The notes beneath the pieces are model-generated. The model did no database searches. It saw only the letters and a program-made list of their open reading frames with translations, and was not told the DNA's origin. A stretch of DNA of 64,000 nucleotides, from NCBI GenBank assembly GCA_949316235.1, contig OX438744.1, positions 25,035,578 through 25,099,577 on the forward strand, in the 5' to 3' direction. This DNA comes from Oegoconia quadripuncta. Taxonomy: Eukaryota > Arthropoda > Insecta > Lepidoptera > Autostichidae. Positions 44,701-56,129 of the stretch are shown here, piece after piece; positions within the stretch are counted from its first letter, which is position 1, and every line of letters begins with the position of its first letter. The translations under genes were made by a program, and so were the position numbers.

Positions 44701-45310
44701 AGAGAAATAAAGGCTATATTTTTATTTTATGTTTTTATAGAATTTTTAATCCTTGCGTGTCAAATATAACACTAGAAATCGACGACCAAGTCCGATGAAA
44801 TCTTTAATCGTTGTGCAGAGATTAGACAAAGACATGCACTTATGCGCCCGATTGTACTCAGGTACTTACAAACGTCAAAGGCGTAGTTCAATTTCTGTGG
44901 TATGGGCCAATGTTCTTAATAAAACTTGTAAAATTCAAAACATTTTGACATTAATTTGAATTTGTTTCATCGTAAGTCGCCTATTGGTTAAGTTAGTTCT
45001 TTTTTGGAATACCTAATATTTTTCAAAACCTCGCCTCCCCGTCTTTTCTGAACAGCCGCCATATTAAGTATTTATAGTCTATGACACTCGAGTAGTTTCG
45101 AACGCAACTCTTAAAAACTAAATATCTGAAGCGGCTGACCCGATGTTCGTCAAAATCACATCTCATTAGGAACACTCAAATCAGTAAATCGGAAGCTAGG
45201 AAGCGCTTATTATACCATCCTAAATGCAGAGACTAATTCGGCATACATTGCTGGTTGAGGTAAGAATATTTCAATTTAGAGAACCAAGCCTCCCAGCAAA
45301 GTATTATATT

Positions 45311-45965
45311 ACGACCTGTTTGGTGTAGTGGTTAGAAGTTCTGACTGCTATACCATAAGGTTGCGGGTTCAAATCCCGCTAGGGGCATATGTTTGTATGA
45401 TGAATATAGACATGTGTTCACGAATTATGGATGTTTTTCATTTATATGTTAGGTCCTTATACCTATGAAATTGGCGTTTTGTATGAAGAATTTCATTAAG
45501 ACTGTTTTCTCCATACAAACAACATTTTTGATTTTTTTTTTGGGAACGGCAAATCCAAATTTAGCTAAACTTTGTGTGTATTATCGGATAACATTAAGTT
45601 AAGTATAGGTAGCGTTAATTTTTAAAAGTAACCGCTTTATAAAAGTTTCAGCGAATCTAAGAAATTTTTGTTATTACGTGATTTAGCCCAGAAATTAAAA
45701 AATATTTCGTGTGAAACCTTGAAATAATATTCCATTATCTAAATAAAAAGCAAATTTGGATATAGCTTTGAAAATCGCAGGAATTGGTACATATGATTAA
45801 CGAAGAAAAAAAACTCCAATTACATAGGTAAAGACCCAATATTTATTTATTTACAAAAAAAAATGTATTTGTGTAGTATATCAATCATCTGGTATCCACA
45901 ACACAAGCCTATAGTTGCTTAATGTGGAACTAGGAAGTGTGTATGTCCAAGGATATTTATTTATT
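45311..45965 (+). mobile_element. tRNA-headed SINE, family A, interrupted
   Basis: Head ACGACCTGTTTGGTGTAGTG and B box GGGTTCAAATCCCGC at left. The SINE resumes after the mariner-derived MITE (45452-45836) with TATTTATTTAC..., GTATATCAATCATCTGGTA and the (ATTT)n tail. Confidence 0.83.
45452..45836 (+). mobile_element. Mariner-derived MITE nested in a SINE
   Basis: A 385-bp element with no coding capacity, with left end GGTCCTTATACCTATGAAATTG and right end ending ATAGGTAAAGACC, the ends of the mariner at 9605. Its interior is unrelated to transposase but matches the fragment at 13995. It splits a tRNA-headed SINE whose halves lie at 45311-45450 and 45840-45965. It is therefore younger than that SINE copy and was probably mobilised by a mariner of this family. 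Confidence 0.82.
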
Positions 45966-46943
45966 TATATATAAAATTTTAAAAAAATGTATGCCGAATT
46001 AGTCTCTGCATTTAGGATGAAAGTAGTGCGGTCGAGATCTTCCAATCCACTAAATCGGAATCGAACTGTTCTAACTTCGATTACAGCTTCCTACTTTCCT
46101 ACAAATAGGATAGTTGAATAAGAGCTTTAAGTAGGAACCCACTATAATATCTACTGGTGGTATGCACCTTTGTGACATCATTAAGCGATGGATGTCAGAC
46201 GCAAGCAAGGCCGACCGGTGCTCTGACCCGGTGTCAACACATTTACTATTCGAACAGTTTATCTTTTGATGATGATACCTGCTAAGTGATACTTTGACTT
46301 AAGCTATATTCTGAGGGCACGGAAGTGTCGCTAAGTCGAGCGCAAAGGAAACACTACCGTAACTATCTTTTCGGCTTATTTCTGCACATCTCCATGTGCC
46401 ATTGACAGAACGTCATAACAGAATCTGCGACGCGTACTACATATTATATTCAATCAATTGTAAGTTAATATAAATCCTGAAATCGTCATTTTATACAATT
46501 ACCTACCTGACTAACCTAACCTACAGCCGAAAATCATTATCCCCCCCGTCTTGGGGCAGTCTGCTAAAAATAATGAGAGTGCAAGTCAAAATACTCTTCC
46601 GGAACGAGTTTCACTTCACTTTCGCAATTGCACATTTAAATAAATGATAAATTGTTCGCTTCTGAAAATAAATTCAGTTGCGGAAATTTTACAATGCGTC
46701 GACCACATGCTCCGTCGAGTGCATCCATTCGAGATAGAGAGGTGTTATACTTTACTGTTCCAAATAGGACTTAAGTATTTAAGATACATGTTTCTACAGT
46801 TCATGGTAGTCCACTGTGAAATCTAAGATTCAAGTCATTTATTGTTCTAATTACAGGTATAATAATTATACAGATGTCGTTCAAAAAAGTCAATTGTAAC
46901 ATGCCTTTTCAGGCGTACTTACTATATATTAACAAGGAACACT
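45966..46943. other. Unannotated stretch
   Basis: Short open frames only; no splice-compatible exon or known repeat. Confidence 0.45.
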
Positions 46944-47093
46944 AAGGCCCGTATTAATAAATCGTTCTCGAGATTGAGATCGCGTCTCAGTCTCAAGACC
47001 ATTTTTTCTAATGCTGTTTTAATATGCAACAGATTCTCAAGCGTTAACTTGAGGCCATGTCAATCTTGAGAACGGTTTATTAATACGGGCCTT
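46944..47093. mobile_element. Short MITE (GGCCCGTATTAATAAAT), copy 2
   Basis: 150 bp; ends AAGGCCCGTATTAATAAATC and TTTATTAATACGGGCCTT. It lies 100 bp left of the TA-flanked MITE at 47196. Confidence 0.77.
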
Positions 47094-47195
47094 AATCTAT
47101 CAAGAGCATGCTTAATAATTTTACAAATTCTCGGAGATCTCTCGGTAAGAATCTGTACCCCAACAGAGGGGACGTATTACTTTTTGTCAACTATA

Positions 47196-47836
47196 CAAGG
47201 TATTAACGAAAGAACGCAAAACCTCACGGTAGCTCAGACTGAATATATTTTGCTCTACGACTTTTGAAAATTCACTGAAAGAAAATTCGACTCTTCATAC
47301 AAATTTAATAGCGGATCGGATCAATTTGTATGGGGTAAGGGTAATTTGGTTTTGCGAATTTTTTTAAGTATTAGAACAAAGGACTTAGGAACTTAGAAGG
47401 AAGGTTATAAGTTTATTATAGGAATTTTTGTATTGTGTATAGTTTATATATATTATATATCTATAATATTATATTATATATATTTATATATAATGTTGTA
47501 TGTATGTATTTGTGTATTTATGTTGGGTAATTTTTCGTTTAATGTATTATGTTGGTTTTATTCTTTTATATGATATTTTTAACATTTTTTGTTTCTTCTG
47601 TTTCGTGTACACTTTATGTCTACCTATGATATCAAATTTCGCTCTCACGGGTTTGCTGGAAGAGATCTCTTATAGAGATAAGTTCGCCCTTTGTTCATTT
47701 TTCTAAAATATTTGCTAATGACCATTTCTTTGTGTGTGTGTGTACAATAAAGTGTTAAAAAAATAAAAAAAAATAAAAGGACGTCATGGTTTGAGCTACC
47801 AGTCGCGAGGTTTTACGTTCTTTCGTTAACATCTTG
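47196..47836. mobile_element. TA-flanked MITE (Tc1/mariner type) hosting a LINE
   Basis: Inverted ends CAAGGTATTAACGAAAGAAC and the reverse ending CGTTAACATCTTG, about 45 bp of arm similarity, flanked by TA. Without the LINE insertion the element is about 243 bp. Confidence 0.75.
47385..47775 (+). mobile_element. LINE 3' end with 7-bp TSD inside a MITE
   Basis: Flanked by AAAGGAC (47378-47384 and 47776-47782). It has the motif GGAAGAGATCTCTTATAGAG and ends TACAATAAAGTG plus an A-rich tail; the interior is very AT-rich (TATATA runs at 47440-47490). Confidence 0.75.
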
Positions 47837-48010
47837 TATAATGTACCCCATTCTTAACGGACATTTGGTTAGTGGTAGGGCATTTTAAATGTCCGCCTGG
47901 CTAGCTACCACCATGTTATCTAAATCTGTAGGTGGGTAAAGTCTAATCCAGAAAATTTTATAGGTAATTTTCTGGAGTAGATGAAATTATAAATATTACT
48001 TTTACTTATT

Positions 48011-48243
48011 TTTTAAGCACAACGGGTTGGTACTTGACCTCAATCACACCTGATGTTAAGTGAAGATGAGGTCGAAGGGCGGAAGCGTACTGACCCGGAA
48101 ACCCCAATACATTTGTGGGACTGGCTATCTTATCTCTGACAACCGGAACACAACAATGCTATTAACATTGCTGCTTGGCGGCAGATTTAGATAAGATGGT
48201 GGTAGCTAGGCAGGCGGACATTTAAAATGCCCTACCACCAACC
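48011..48243 (-). mobile_element. SINE family C, lacking the tRNA head
   Basis: From AAGCACAACGGGTTGGTACT to CTACCACCAACCGACG; truncated before the head. A separate inverted piece of the same family lies at 47866-47935. Confidence 0.8.
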
Positions 48244-48504
48244 GACGCTACTTAGGTATATTGTAACCAAACAAACATACCTTAAAATTTATGTTGATGT
48301 ATGTGACATCTTTATTAGTTAGTTTACGTGGTATAACGTGGTTTTCATCATAATACATTATTAAATTGTTGACATAAATGTTGTACGTAGTTTATTGTAT
48401 GTAATATTAATGAATGAATGCAAATGTAACGTTTCGGAATTTTATGACAGTTTTATGGATTTTTTTAATGCGCAATGTAATTACTTTATTTTATTTTACT
48501 TTAA

Positions 48505-48628
48505 TTTACAGTTCCTAATTATTTTGACCTTGTATGCCTACGGGCGGAACACAGCGGTAATAATTTAATGTAACATCCTTAATCCTGTGATTCACAATAA
48601 ATGATATTGATTGATTGATTGATTGATA
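48505..48628 (+). mobile_element. LINE 3' end with (TTGA)n tail
   Basis: CCTACGGGCGGAACACAGC to CACAATAAATGATATTGATT plus four TTGA units. Confidence 0.5.
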
Positions 48629-48832
48629 ACTTTATCGCGGACATGTTTAAATTGTTTATACCGCGGGAACTACTACTTTTTCGGGATAAAAAAATATTTT
48701 AATACTGTGTATGTTCTATCTGTATACCAACTTCATCCAAATCTATTCATTACCTATCTAGCAACAAACAAATAAACAAACATCCAAACTTTCGCATTCA
48801 TAATATTAGTTAGAAGTTAGATGATGTACATT
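48629..48832 (+). mobile_element. Lepidopteran dispersed repeat (RTE-like 3' end)
   Basis: CTTTATCGCGGACATGTTTA, CCGCGGGAACTACTACTTTT, AACTTCATCCAAATCTATTC, TTTCGCATTCATAATATTAG. Confidence 0.65.
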
Positions 48833-48907
48833 TTAAATATGTATATATATAATATATAATGATATAATCGTATCGGAATGATCATAGACAGTTTTATATA
48901 AAAAAAA

Positions 48908-49090
48908 ATATTTATTATCTAGTCCCAAACTAAGTAAAGCTATGGATACTAAGTATAAATACATGAACATAAATATTCACTCGAGAACAAAAGATTTGCG
49001 TTCATCCCACAAACACCCCTAGCCGGATTCGAACCTGCTACAGTTGGTTTGGAAGACAAGACACTGGCCACTACACCAATCGGTCGTCAT
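48908..49090 (-). mobile_element. tRNA-headed SINE, family B
   Basis: Reverse copy: the left end holds TTATTATCTAGTCCCAAACT and the right end the head ACTACACCAATCGGTCGTC. The B box is mutated (CGGATTCGAACCTGC on the plus strand). Confidence 0.8.
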
Positions 49091-49359
49091 TACGTTATGA
49101 ATAGGTTTCAACATATAATTCTATATGGTCATAAATAATAAGATTCCCCAATAATATATACAGTGTTATGGTAATGAAGAAAATTCACCTTTATCAGCTG
49201 TGGACCAATACACAGACTGACAAGGTCATACATAGAACACTTGGTCACTTATTTATAACAAAATGACATTTATAATACAGTAAATATATCAACTAACCGT
49301 TTAAAGGCGATCGCAACTCAGCTATACCGAATCGAGGAAAAAATAAAAGATCTTGACAC

Positions 49360-49510
49360 AGTCACAACACGGTCGCGTGCGCAGAGCCAATGACAGGCGA
49401 GTGGCCACGTGCGTGTGCGAGGCGCGGGCGCGGGCGCAGACGAGTAGGCGCGCGATGATACAGACAATTTACAACCGCACGCGGCTACGGCAGCGTAGAG
49501 ATACGATGGA
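49360..49510. promoter_or_regulatory. GC/CpG-rich block, possible promoter or regulatory element
   Basis: About 150 bp with many CpG dinucleotides in otherwise AT-rich DNA. It contains a CACGTG E-box (near 49409), an inverted CCAAT-type motif (agccaatg near 49388) and runs of GCGCGG. No supported exon or repeat family accounts for it. It could be an alternative promoter or enhancer of the surrounding gene; this is inference from composition only. Confidence 0.3.
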
Positions 49511-49589
49511 GAGGGGCTAGACACCCCCTAATTTAACAAATATAAGACCAATACGGCAGTTGGAACCAAGGACTTAACCGCCTTGGTTG

Positions 49590-49909
49590 GAATCCTCCGT
49601 GGCTTAATGTTAACAACATTGGGTTTACGAATTGGAGGTCACGGGTTCGATCCCCAGCGGGGTACTTGTTTTAAGTACTCGGTTTGGTTGGTGGTAAGGC
49701 GTTTTAAATGTCCACCTGGCTAGCTACCACCATCTTATCTAAATTTGCCGCCAAGAAGCAAAGTTTGTTGTGTTCCGGTTGTGAGATAAAATAGCCAGTC
49801 CCCTAAATGTGTTGGGGTTTCCGGGTCAGTACGCTTCCACCTTCGACCTCATCTTCACTTGACATCGGTGTGATTGAGGTCAAGTACCAACCAGTTGCGC
49901 ATAAAAAAA
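49590..49909 (+). mobile_element. tRNA-headed SINE, family C, full length
   Basis: Plus copy: CCTCCGTGGCTTAATGTTAA, B box CGGGTTCGATCCCCAG, body GTCCACCTGGCTAGCTACCA, end CAACCAGTTGCGCATAAAAA. It gives the cleanest view of the family from head to poly(A). Confidence 0.87.
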
Positions 49910-50159
49910 AGGACAATTCAGTTTCAGTAAAGAGATATTATGTACCAGATAGGAACAAGATATAAACTAAAACTCGTTTCATAGAATCGTGAAAACAAGT
50001 GTACTGAAGAGTACCCAGTGCTTCCAGTGATGTGCGAAGAAGATGGTATTATGCGCCAGGAAAAATCTACCAATAGGAACGTTTTATTTTCTAATTCTTG
50101 GATAGCGCAGCTCTGGTGTACCTACAGGGGTTCTTTACTTGCTAAAGTGAAACGAGACA

Positions 50160-50270
50160 AATAATTGTGTAATTGTAGTCGGTCCCAATTTCACTGTGTA
50201 TATATTCACATGTAATAATAATATGTGTGTCGCTAAATGGGTCAAATAAATGATTCTTATTCTTATTCTT
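50160..50270 (+). mobile_element. LINE 3' end with (TTATTC)n tail
   Basis: CGGTCCCAATTTCACTGTG and AAATAAATGATTCTTATTCT repeat at the end. Confidence 0.45.
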
Positions 50271-50739
50271 TGACGATGACATTATAGTGTACTGTATCAA
50301 TAAGGACCTTGTGAAGGCACAGCAACATGAGAGAGTAGCATGCACTAATTTAAATAATTACAAAAAAATCTGAATACATTATTTACAAGCTAGATATTTA
50401 ACCTATTATATTATCATATGTATTTTGTGTGTGACCCATTTGTCCTGCTACAGCACAGCAGCTTTGGTTGTCAGTAAACATATTCTGTACCTAGTACCTA
50501 TCTTCTAAGTTATATATATGAATGAGTAGAGTATCAATTGAACGCTTTATCTATCTACCTCCTTCATGTTCATCAGGGGTAGTCAGCTAGGGACTGCACA
50601 CTCCTTTTCAGCCAGGAACAAGGTTGATTGGGCCATGGGAGGATTGGTGGGATATTGTTATCTGAATACTCTTCCTGCAGTACTAAATAATCCTAAGCAT
50701 TATCATAAGCATTATAAATAAATAAAAGGTATTTATTCA

Positions 50740-51005
50740 CCACAAAGTTAATTTAACAAGTAATTAATTGATAATAAATTAGGTCAAACTGTGATGAAAA
50801 GGTTTGCTGATTTTCAGTCACCCCCAAATAGAGTAGTTGCTGCCACCAAGGAATTAATTACTATTACTCTATGAATAAATTTGAAACGTTAACTAAAAGT
50901 AAATAAAAAGAAAAAACTATATCTAAAATCAACTCAAACAACTGCAAGTGATAAACCATAAAAAGCTAGACACGAGAAGGTATCATATAGGTAGGTATTT
51001 GGTAA
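50740..51005 (+). repeat. 265-bp duplicated segment, copy 1
   Basis: From AGTTAATTTAACAAGTAATT to GGTATTTGGTAAATT; nearly identical to 56222-56475, with a few small indels. It may be a 3' UTR piece of a LINE. Confidence 0.8.
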
Positions 51006-51770
51006 ATTTTCAATACTTATGTGTGATTTTGCGAGTGAATTTAATTGTTTTCAAATTATTATTACTAATTTAACAAAGTTAAATTTATACAAATTATAAT
51101 CATAAGCATCGAGCTGTGGCGCTTCTATTATGAAATATTTATGGGTGGGCCATAGCCCCACCTAAACGATACCGCGGCGCATCTCTAGACCTAGAGTCCG
51201 ACGACAGTCCTGTCGCGCATCAAGTTTAATAGCGTGGTATATTTATTAATTAATGAGTTTGTTTTGATACTTAGTAAAGAATTTGGGATTATGTTTTAAA
51301 AACGTAAAAATATAAGAAGAAATAAATTACAGCAACTCATTATCAGATGTTCGTGTCGAATGATCATTAATTTCTATTCGGAATTCCATCAAAATGCTAC
51401 GACTACGGTCATAATGTTTTACATTATGATTAGATTTTACGACGTCGAAAGGAATACATAACTTTTTCTTAAAACGGATAGTGAGATCTCTATTATTGGA
51501 AAGAATCAAAACAAAAATTGTTAGCAATGCCTTGAGTGTTTAAGATTTTATTCAATATAACCCTTAATAGTAGTTCTAAATACTTTCGTATCATTCCCAC
51601 AAAATGTATATTTTGTAAATATTTGAATGACACAAATGGTTGGGCTCGTGTTCATCAGACACCAATTTTTTATAAAATGTTTCGGGTATGCTTTTTTAAA
51701 TCTAAATCAAAAATATTTTATTCAATGTAGGATACAAAAATATCACTCATTGAAATAAAATAATAAATCA

Positions 51771-52026
51771 ATAATAAATATGTTTGCACATACGCACAGC
51801 GCCATCTAGTTCCACACTAAGCAACTAGGCTTGTATTATAGATACCAGATGGTTGATAAACCAGATGGTTTTTTTGTAAATAAATACATATCTAAATGAA
51901 AAACATCTATAGGTAACTCGGGAACACATGTTTGTATTCATCATACAAACATATGCCCCTAGCGGGATTCGAACCCGCGACCTTTTGGTATAGCAGCAGA
52001 GTTTCTAAACACTACACCAAACAGTC
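51771..52026 (-). mobile_element. tRNA-headed SINE, family A, with paralogous empty site
   Basis: Minus-strand copy from the tail side at 51771 to the head near 52026. The flanking sequences (AAAAATATCACTCATTGAA left, CAGTCAACATGTTA right) occur joined, without a SINE, at 63588-63625. A short internal duplication of CCAGATGGTT is present. Confidence 0.82.
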
Positions 52027-52360
52027 AACATGTTAATTTTTTTTAAACTACATCGCTTCACAAGATGTTATGGTTAGGGAGAAGAAGTGATAAGAAACTC
52101 CGAAAATTTAAGTGAAATCATCGAGGAGGTGGAGGTATACATAATTCCTTGGTAAATCCCGCTTTCACCCTCCTCCCTCCCATTCCTCCCCGTCGCATCG
52201 GTAAAACTTTGTAGTATATTAAATTAGAGATTATAGATTACATTTGTCCATCGGAACCTACATACATCATTATATCATGCACACTGCTACATAAAGTCAC
52301 GCCTTATGACTTCGAGAGAAAATTTAAAATTTTTCTTTAAGTAGGATGTAATTAGTTTAA

Positions 52361-52622
52361 GCGTCGGTGGCTTAGCGGTTAAGACGCGGTCTCCCAATTT
52401 GGGTGGTCCGGGTTCGATACCCAGGCAGGCCTTGTAACAATGAGTTTTTAAATTTAATTCCTTATGTGCATTTAACCGACTGCTTAAGGTGAAGGAAAAC
52501 ATCATGAGGAAAGAAATAATTCTAAGGCATGTCAAGTCCCCAACCCGCATTGAGCCAGCGTGCTGGACTATGGCCCATACTCCCTCATCCCTGCAGTGAG
52601 ATGTTTACGGGCTGATGATGAT
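52361..52622 (+). mobile_element. tRNA-headed SINE, family D
   Basis: Head GTCGGTGGCTTAGCGGTTAA with a tRNA-like fold and B box CGGGTTCGATACCCAG. The body has AAGGTGAAGGAAAACATCAT and GTGCTGGACTATGGCCCATA, ending CGGGCTGATGATGATGAATA. The 3' part recurs at 42466-42510. Confidence 0.82.
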
Positions 52623-53649
52623 GAATAAGTTTAGGTAGAACTGTACCGTTAGATCCACTATTAGTACTCAATGTGCTTTATTACACTGAATGAAAAAAAA
52701 AAACAATGACTTTCTCGTAAAGAATAACAAGTGTATATTAACAATAAATTATGTTTACGAATGAAACGAATGAACTCCTAAACGCTAAACTATTTCTATA
52801 TCAGAATTATTCAGAAAACGATTACGTATTAAATTATATCTCGTTCCTATATATACTTCAATGTACATTGCTGGCTAGCTGGACATAATCTTCCACACAC
52901 ACAATATTAAACCTTTCAAGGTACCTGACTTCCTTATGACAAACCGTCGAAATGGAATCCATTGAACTGCCATCCATCCAATGCAACCAATATTATAAAT
53001 GGGAAGTTTTAATGTTTGTTGCTGAAAAAAAGTAGATATCTCAGTAAGACCAGATTTGAGTGCGTTGTCTTTTATATTAAAAAACACCCGCACTCAAATC
53101 GTTTTTCGTCAGGGGTTTAAAAAGAATCAATGTAATACAAACAAGTAAAAATTACCGTCACCTTTAGTTCCTACTTCCGTGTGTGTTACTCCTGTCCGTG
53201 TGTGTTACTTTTGCGCAAAATTACGCATTCGCCAGTAATCGTGAATACATGTCGTCCACAAAGATTCCTGATCATAATACATCCAAGTTTGGAATACTAA
53301 GCAGACCTTAGTGGTATTTGCACTGTTTCGAATTCGGACGGAAGAATTACGTTCTACACAGAGTACCTACGTAGTTACTCGTATTTATTTACCAGAATGG
53401 TCAATCCATTCATGAAAATGTCTAGAAAATTGGTATTAAACGTTTTATAGTGAAATTGGACCGTCGTTGAAACAATCAAATTAAATCGGAAGTTTGGAAC
53501 CAATGGGACTCAGTCATACACCGACTTCGTTCTAACACTCTCCAAGTGTTCGCGAGAACCCTTCGCTAGCTCAAACAGACGCTGATCCCTGTTTTTCTAT
53601 GGGTAATTTTCAGGCATTCCACTCCAGATATATGAGATATACCACTCAC
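52623..53649. other. Unannotated stretch left of the candidate first exon
   Basis: It would be the start of the first intron if the exon at 53650-53870 is real. No repeats recognised. Confidence 0.4.
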
Positions 53650-53870
53650 CTTGACTCTCAGGCTGAAAACGGCGTGAATTCAAAAGGGGTCCCGAGCCCG
53701 CCACGTCCACCAAATCCACTCCGTGTTATCTTCAAATAATGAATGTCCTGCTGGCCAGCCACCACAGAAGCACAAATAGTTCCAAAATGAGAATTGTCTC
53801 GAAATGAGTCCGAATAATCCAAATTCCTCAAAAATTAAACCGCCGAAAATTAACTACCGTACGACCCGTG
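53650..53870 (-). other. Candidate 5' untranslated first exon
   Basis: On the minus strand about 220 bases end at a consensus donor, CAAG|GTGAGT, after 53650. The stretch contains no ATG in any frame, as expected for a leader exon, and short stop-rich frames show it is not coding. A TATA-like box lies upstream at 53895-53902, which would place the start near 53870. It is on the same strand as the four coding exons, so it may be their first exon across a long intron. It could equally belong to a gene whose coding exons lie inside the large gap. The exact 5' end is inferred. Confidence 0.45.
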
Positions 53871-53894
53871 GCAGAGAGATGCGAGTAATGCCGC

Positions 53895-53902
53895 GATATA
53901 AA
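53895..53902 (-). promoter_or_regulatory. TATA-like box of the candidate minus-strand promoter
   Basis: The minus strand reads TTTATATC in a locally GC-richer block, about 25-30 bases before the inferred start of an ATG-free exon. The position is right for a core promoter, but the motif alone is common in AT-rich DNA. Confidence 0.35.
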
Positions 53903-54408
53903 CCGACCCCCACCCGAGGTCGCCGATCGTGATATACCCACAGGATTGCATTGCCTAAACACCAAGTTTTTGGGCGTCTGTTCCATTACCTTGACGCGTT
54001 GAGTGATTCGCCAGTTATTAGAAGTAGATGGGTCTCGATCACACTAAAGACCCCGCACACTAACCACGTGTAACGAGTTATCAAGGCGCAGCGTGGTCGA
54101 ACGCGTTACGAATAGCTAATGTCATCTCATTAGTATGGCTGGGTCGTAGGCTATTTGGATAAGCAATTGGCAGTCACATCGATCTGATATGCCAGAATTA
54201 CTGATGAAGTCCTTATAGGCAAAATGCCTATTCAGATAAGAGAATTTGATGAGAGGGGGTACCATAGCGTGTGATAGTTATACATTGAAAATTTAGACAC
54301 CTTTGAGAAGCAATGACAGTATCACCCTGATAAAGAAACCAGCCCCTGTAGCGTGACATCGTATGTCGCGCGCGACATAGGTGTGAGTGGGATAGTTATA
54401 ATGGATAC

Positions 54409-54890
54409 ATAAAATATAGCATCATTTAGGAAAAATAGTGATAAACATGATGTCAATACAAGAAATAAAGATAAACTTGCAGGTCACATAAGTCGCCTCC
54501 GAAAAGTCAGCAATTCATTCAAAGGGTTGTAATGTATACGCTTTTTCAATAAGGTTCCTGTTGATATACAAAATGTTTCTTTCAATAAATTTAAAGATAC
54601 TATAAAACAGCAACTTATTAAGAAAGCATATTATAAAATATCAGATTATTTAGATGATAAACATTCATGGACACAACCAGCCCGTTCGCATAACCAGGCT
54701 ATTTCACAATTAATAATGAAATATTATAATTTATTAAAATGAAAAAGAGCAACCTCTCGAGTTTCTTGCTTGTTCTTTTCAGGGGAAAATTGCCTTTTGA
54801 ACAAGCAGTAACTTTAAAAATGTAAAATCTGACTATTTTAAGTGTTCTTACAAAATAAAACATTTTTGATTTGATTTTATTTGTTGTTTA
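54409..54890 (+). mobile_element. Jockey-like LINE 3' end
   Basis: Nearly the same segment as 22455-22940: ASFRKNSDKHDVNTRNKDKL, YYKISDYLDDKHSWTQPARS, then the UTR and ACATTTTTGATTTGATTTTA. Confidence 0.8.
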
Positions 54891-55084
54891 TTTCGTCCAA
54901 GCGAATCATCATCATCATCATCATCTTGCCCTAGTTCCAATTTCTTTTCGTCCAAGGCAATGAGCAAAACCAATATTATCTCGAGCGACATAAACGTTTA
55001 TGGCGCCTGTCAAATATCTTGGAAAGGGCTTAACCGATCTCCACCCAGTAAGGCTAACAATCTTATGAGGCTTATAGAAGCACC

Positions 55085-55275
55085 ATATGGGCCTCATAAG
55101 AATGCTCAAGGCCCAAAGGACAATGTTGAGAGGTATGCTCGGTGTCTCCCTGCGGGATCGAATCAGAAATGAGGAACTTCGCAGGAGAACCGAAGTGACC
55201 GATATAGCCCGAAGAGGCAGTGGGCGGGGCACATTGCTCGTAGGACCGAAGGCCGTTGGGGCGGAAAACTGATGG
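55085..55275 (+). mobile_element. RTE-like LINE ORF fragment
   Basis: Reads KAQRTMLRGMLGVSLRDRIR, then NEELRRRTEVTDIARR, the conserved late region of lepidopteran RTE-type ORF2 (usually followed by KWQWAGHIAR). Here a deletion or frameshift follows. Confidence 0.65.
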
Positions 55276-55865
55276 ATGGTAGATGGTTTTTAGTCATATT
55301 TGATGTTTAGCTTTGAATATAGCAACTTTCTTAAAAGTTTGCTTATTTGGATGATTTTGTGTTTTGGGGATTTTCTAGATGTTCTATTTAATTTATTAAA
55401 ATACTTCTTCTTCAATTTAAGAGCTATACTCTTCTTGCTGGAGCTATGACCACGTCTCTCTGCTTCCGCCCTCGATTTAATCTCTTACTACGACACGACA
55501 TTAACCTTTTCTTTCACTGGGTCAAAGTAGTTGCGCCTAGGTCTTCCCCTTCCTCAATTGTTTTCTTCAAAAAAAATGTCATGTCGTATCAAGTGACCTA
55601 TCATCTTTCCTCTTCGGTTCTAAACTGTGGCTAACAGGCATCTCTTCTCCTTTGCATTCATTTGTTCTCTTCTCTGTCCAGCTTATAAAAGATAAAATAA
55701 AAACGCTGACATTGTGACAAATTTCCTCAACCTGAGACGATCTCAGTGTTCCCACGCTCACACAACAATGGACAACGACCGTCGACAAGCTTCCGCATAT
55801 TTTCAGAATCCTACCGAAATGGAAACCTTCATGAAATCAAAGATCTTTCTTGGTTCTTTCGGGAA

Positions 55866-55945
55866 CATTAGATTACCTACCCCGCTGGGAATCGACCTCC
55901 GCTTTATAAACCTTATGTTCTTAACACTGAGCCACAGATCCTCCA
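55866..55945 (-). mobile_element. SINE family C tRNA-like head only
   Basis: The plus strand reads CTACCCCGCTGGGAATCGAC and ACTGAGCCACAGATCCTCCA, the reverse of the family C head. The body is absent. Confidence 0.6.
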
Positions 55946-56129
55946 ACTGGATTTAAACATTAAAAAGAGCGAACTACAAATCAAATAAAGATGAACACAA
56001 CAAATTTTGTGTGCCACTGTGGCAAAGAGGAGTGGGACTCAGCATATGCTCAGCTCCAAGAACTGGGCGCTGTTCTTCCATCCCACCCTGGTAGAGGAAA
56101 GCTATGTGAACAAGAGTGTGTATTAATAA

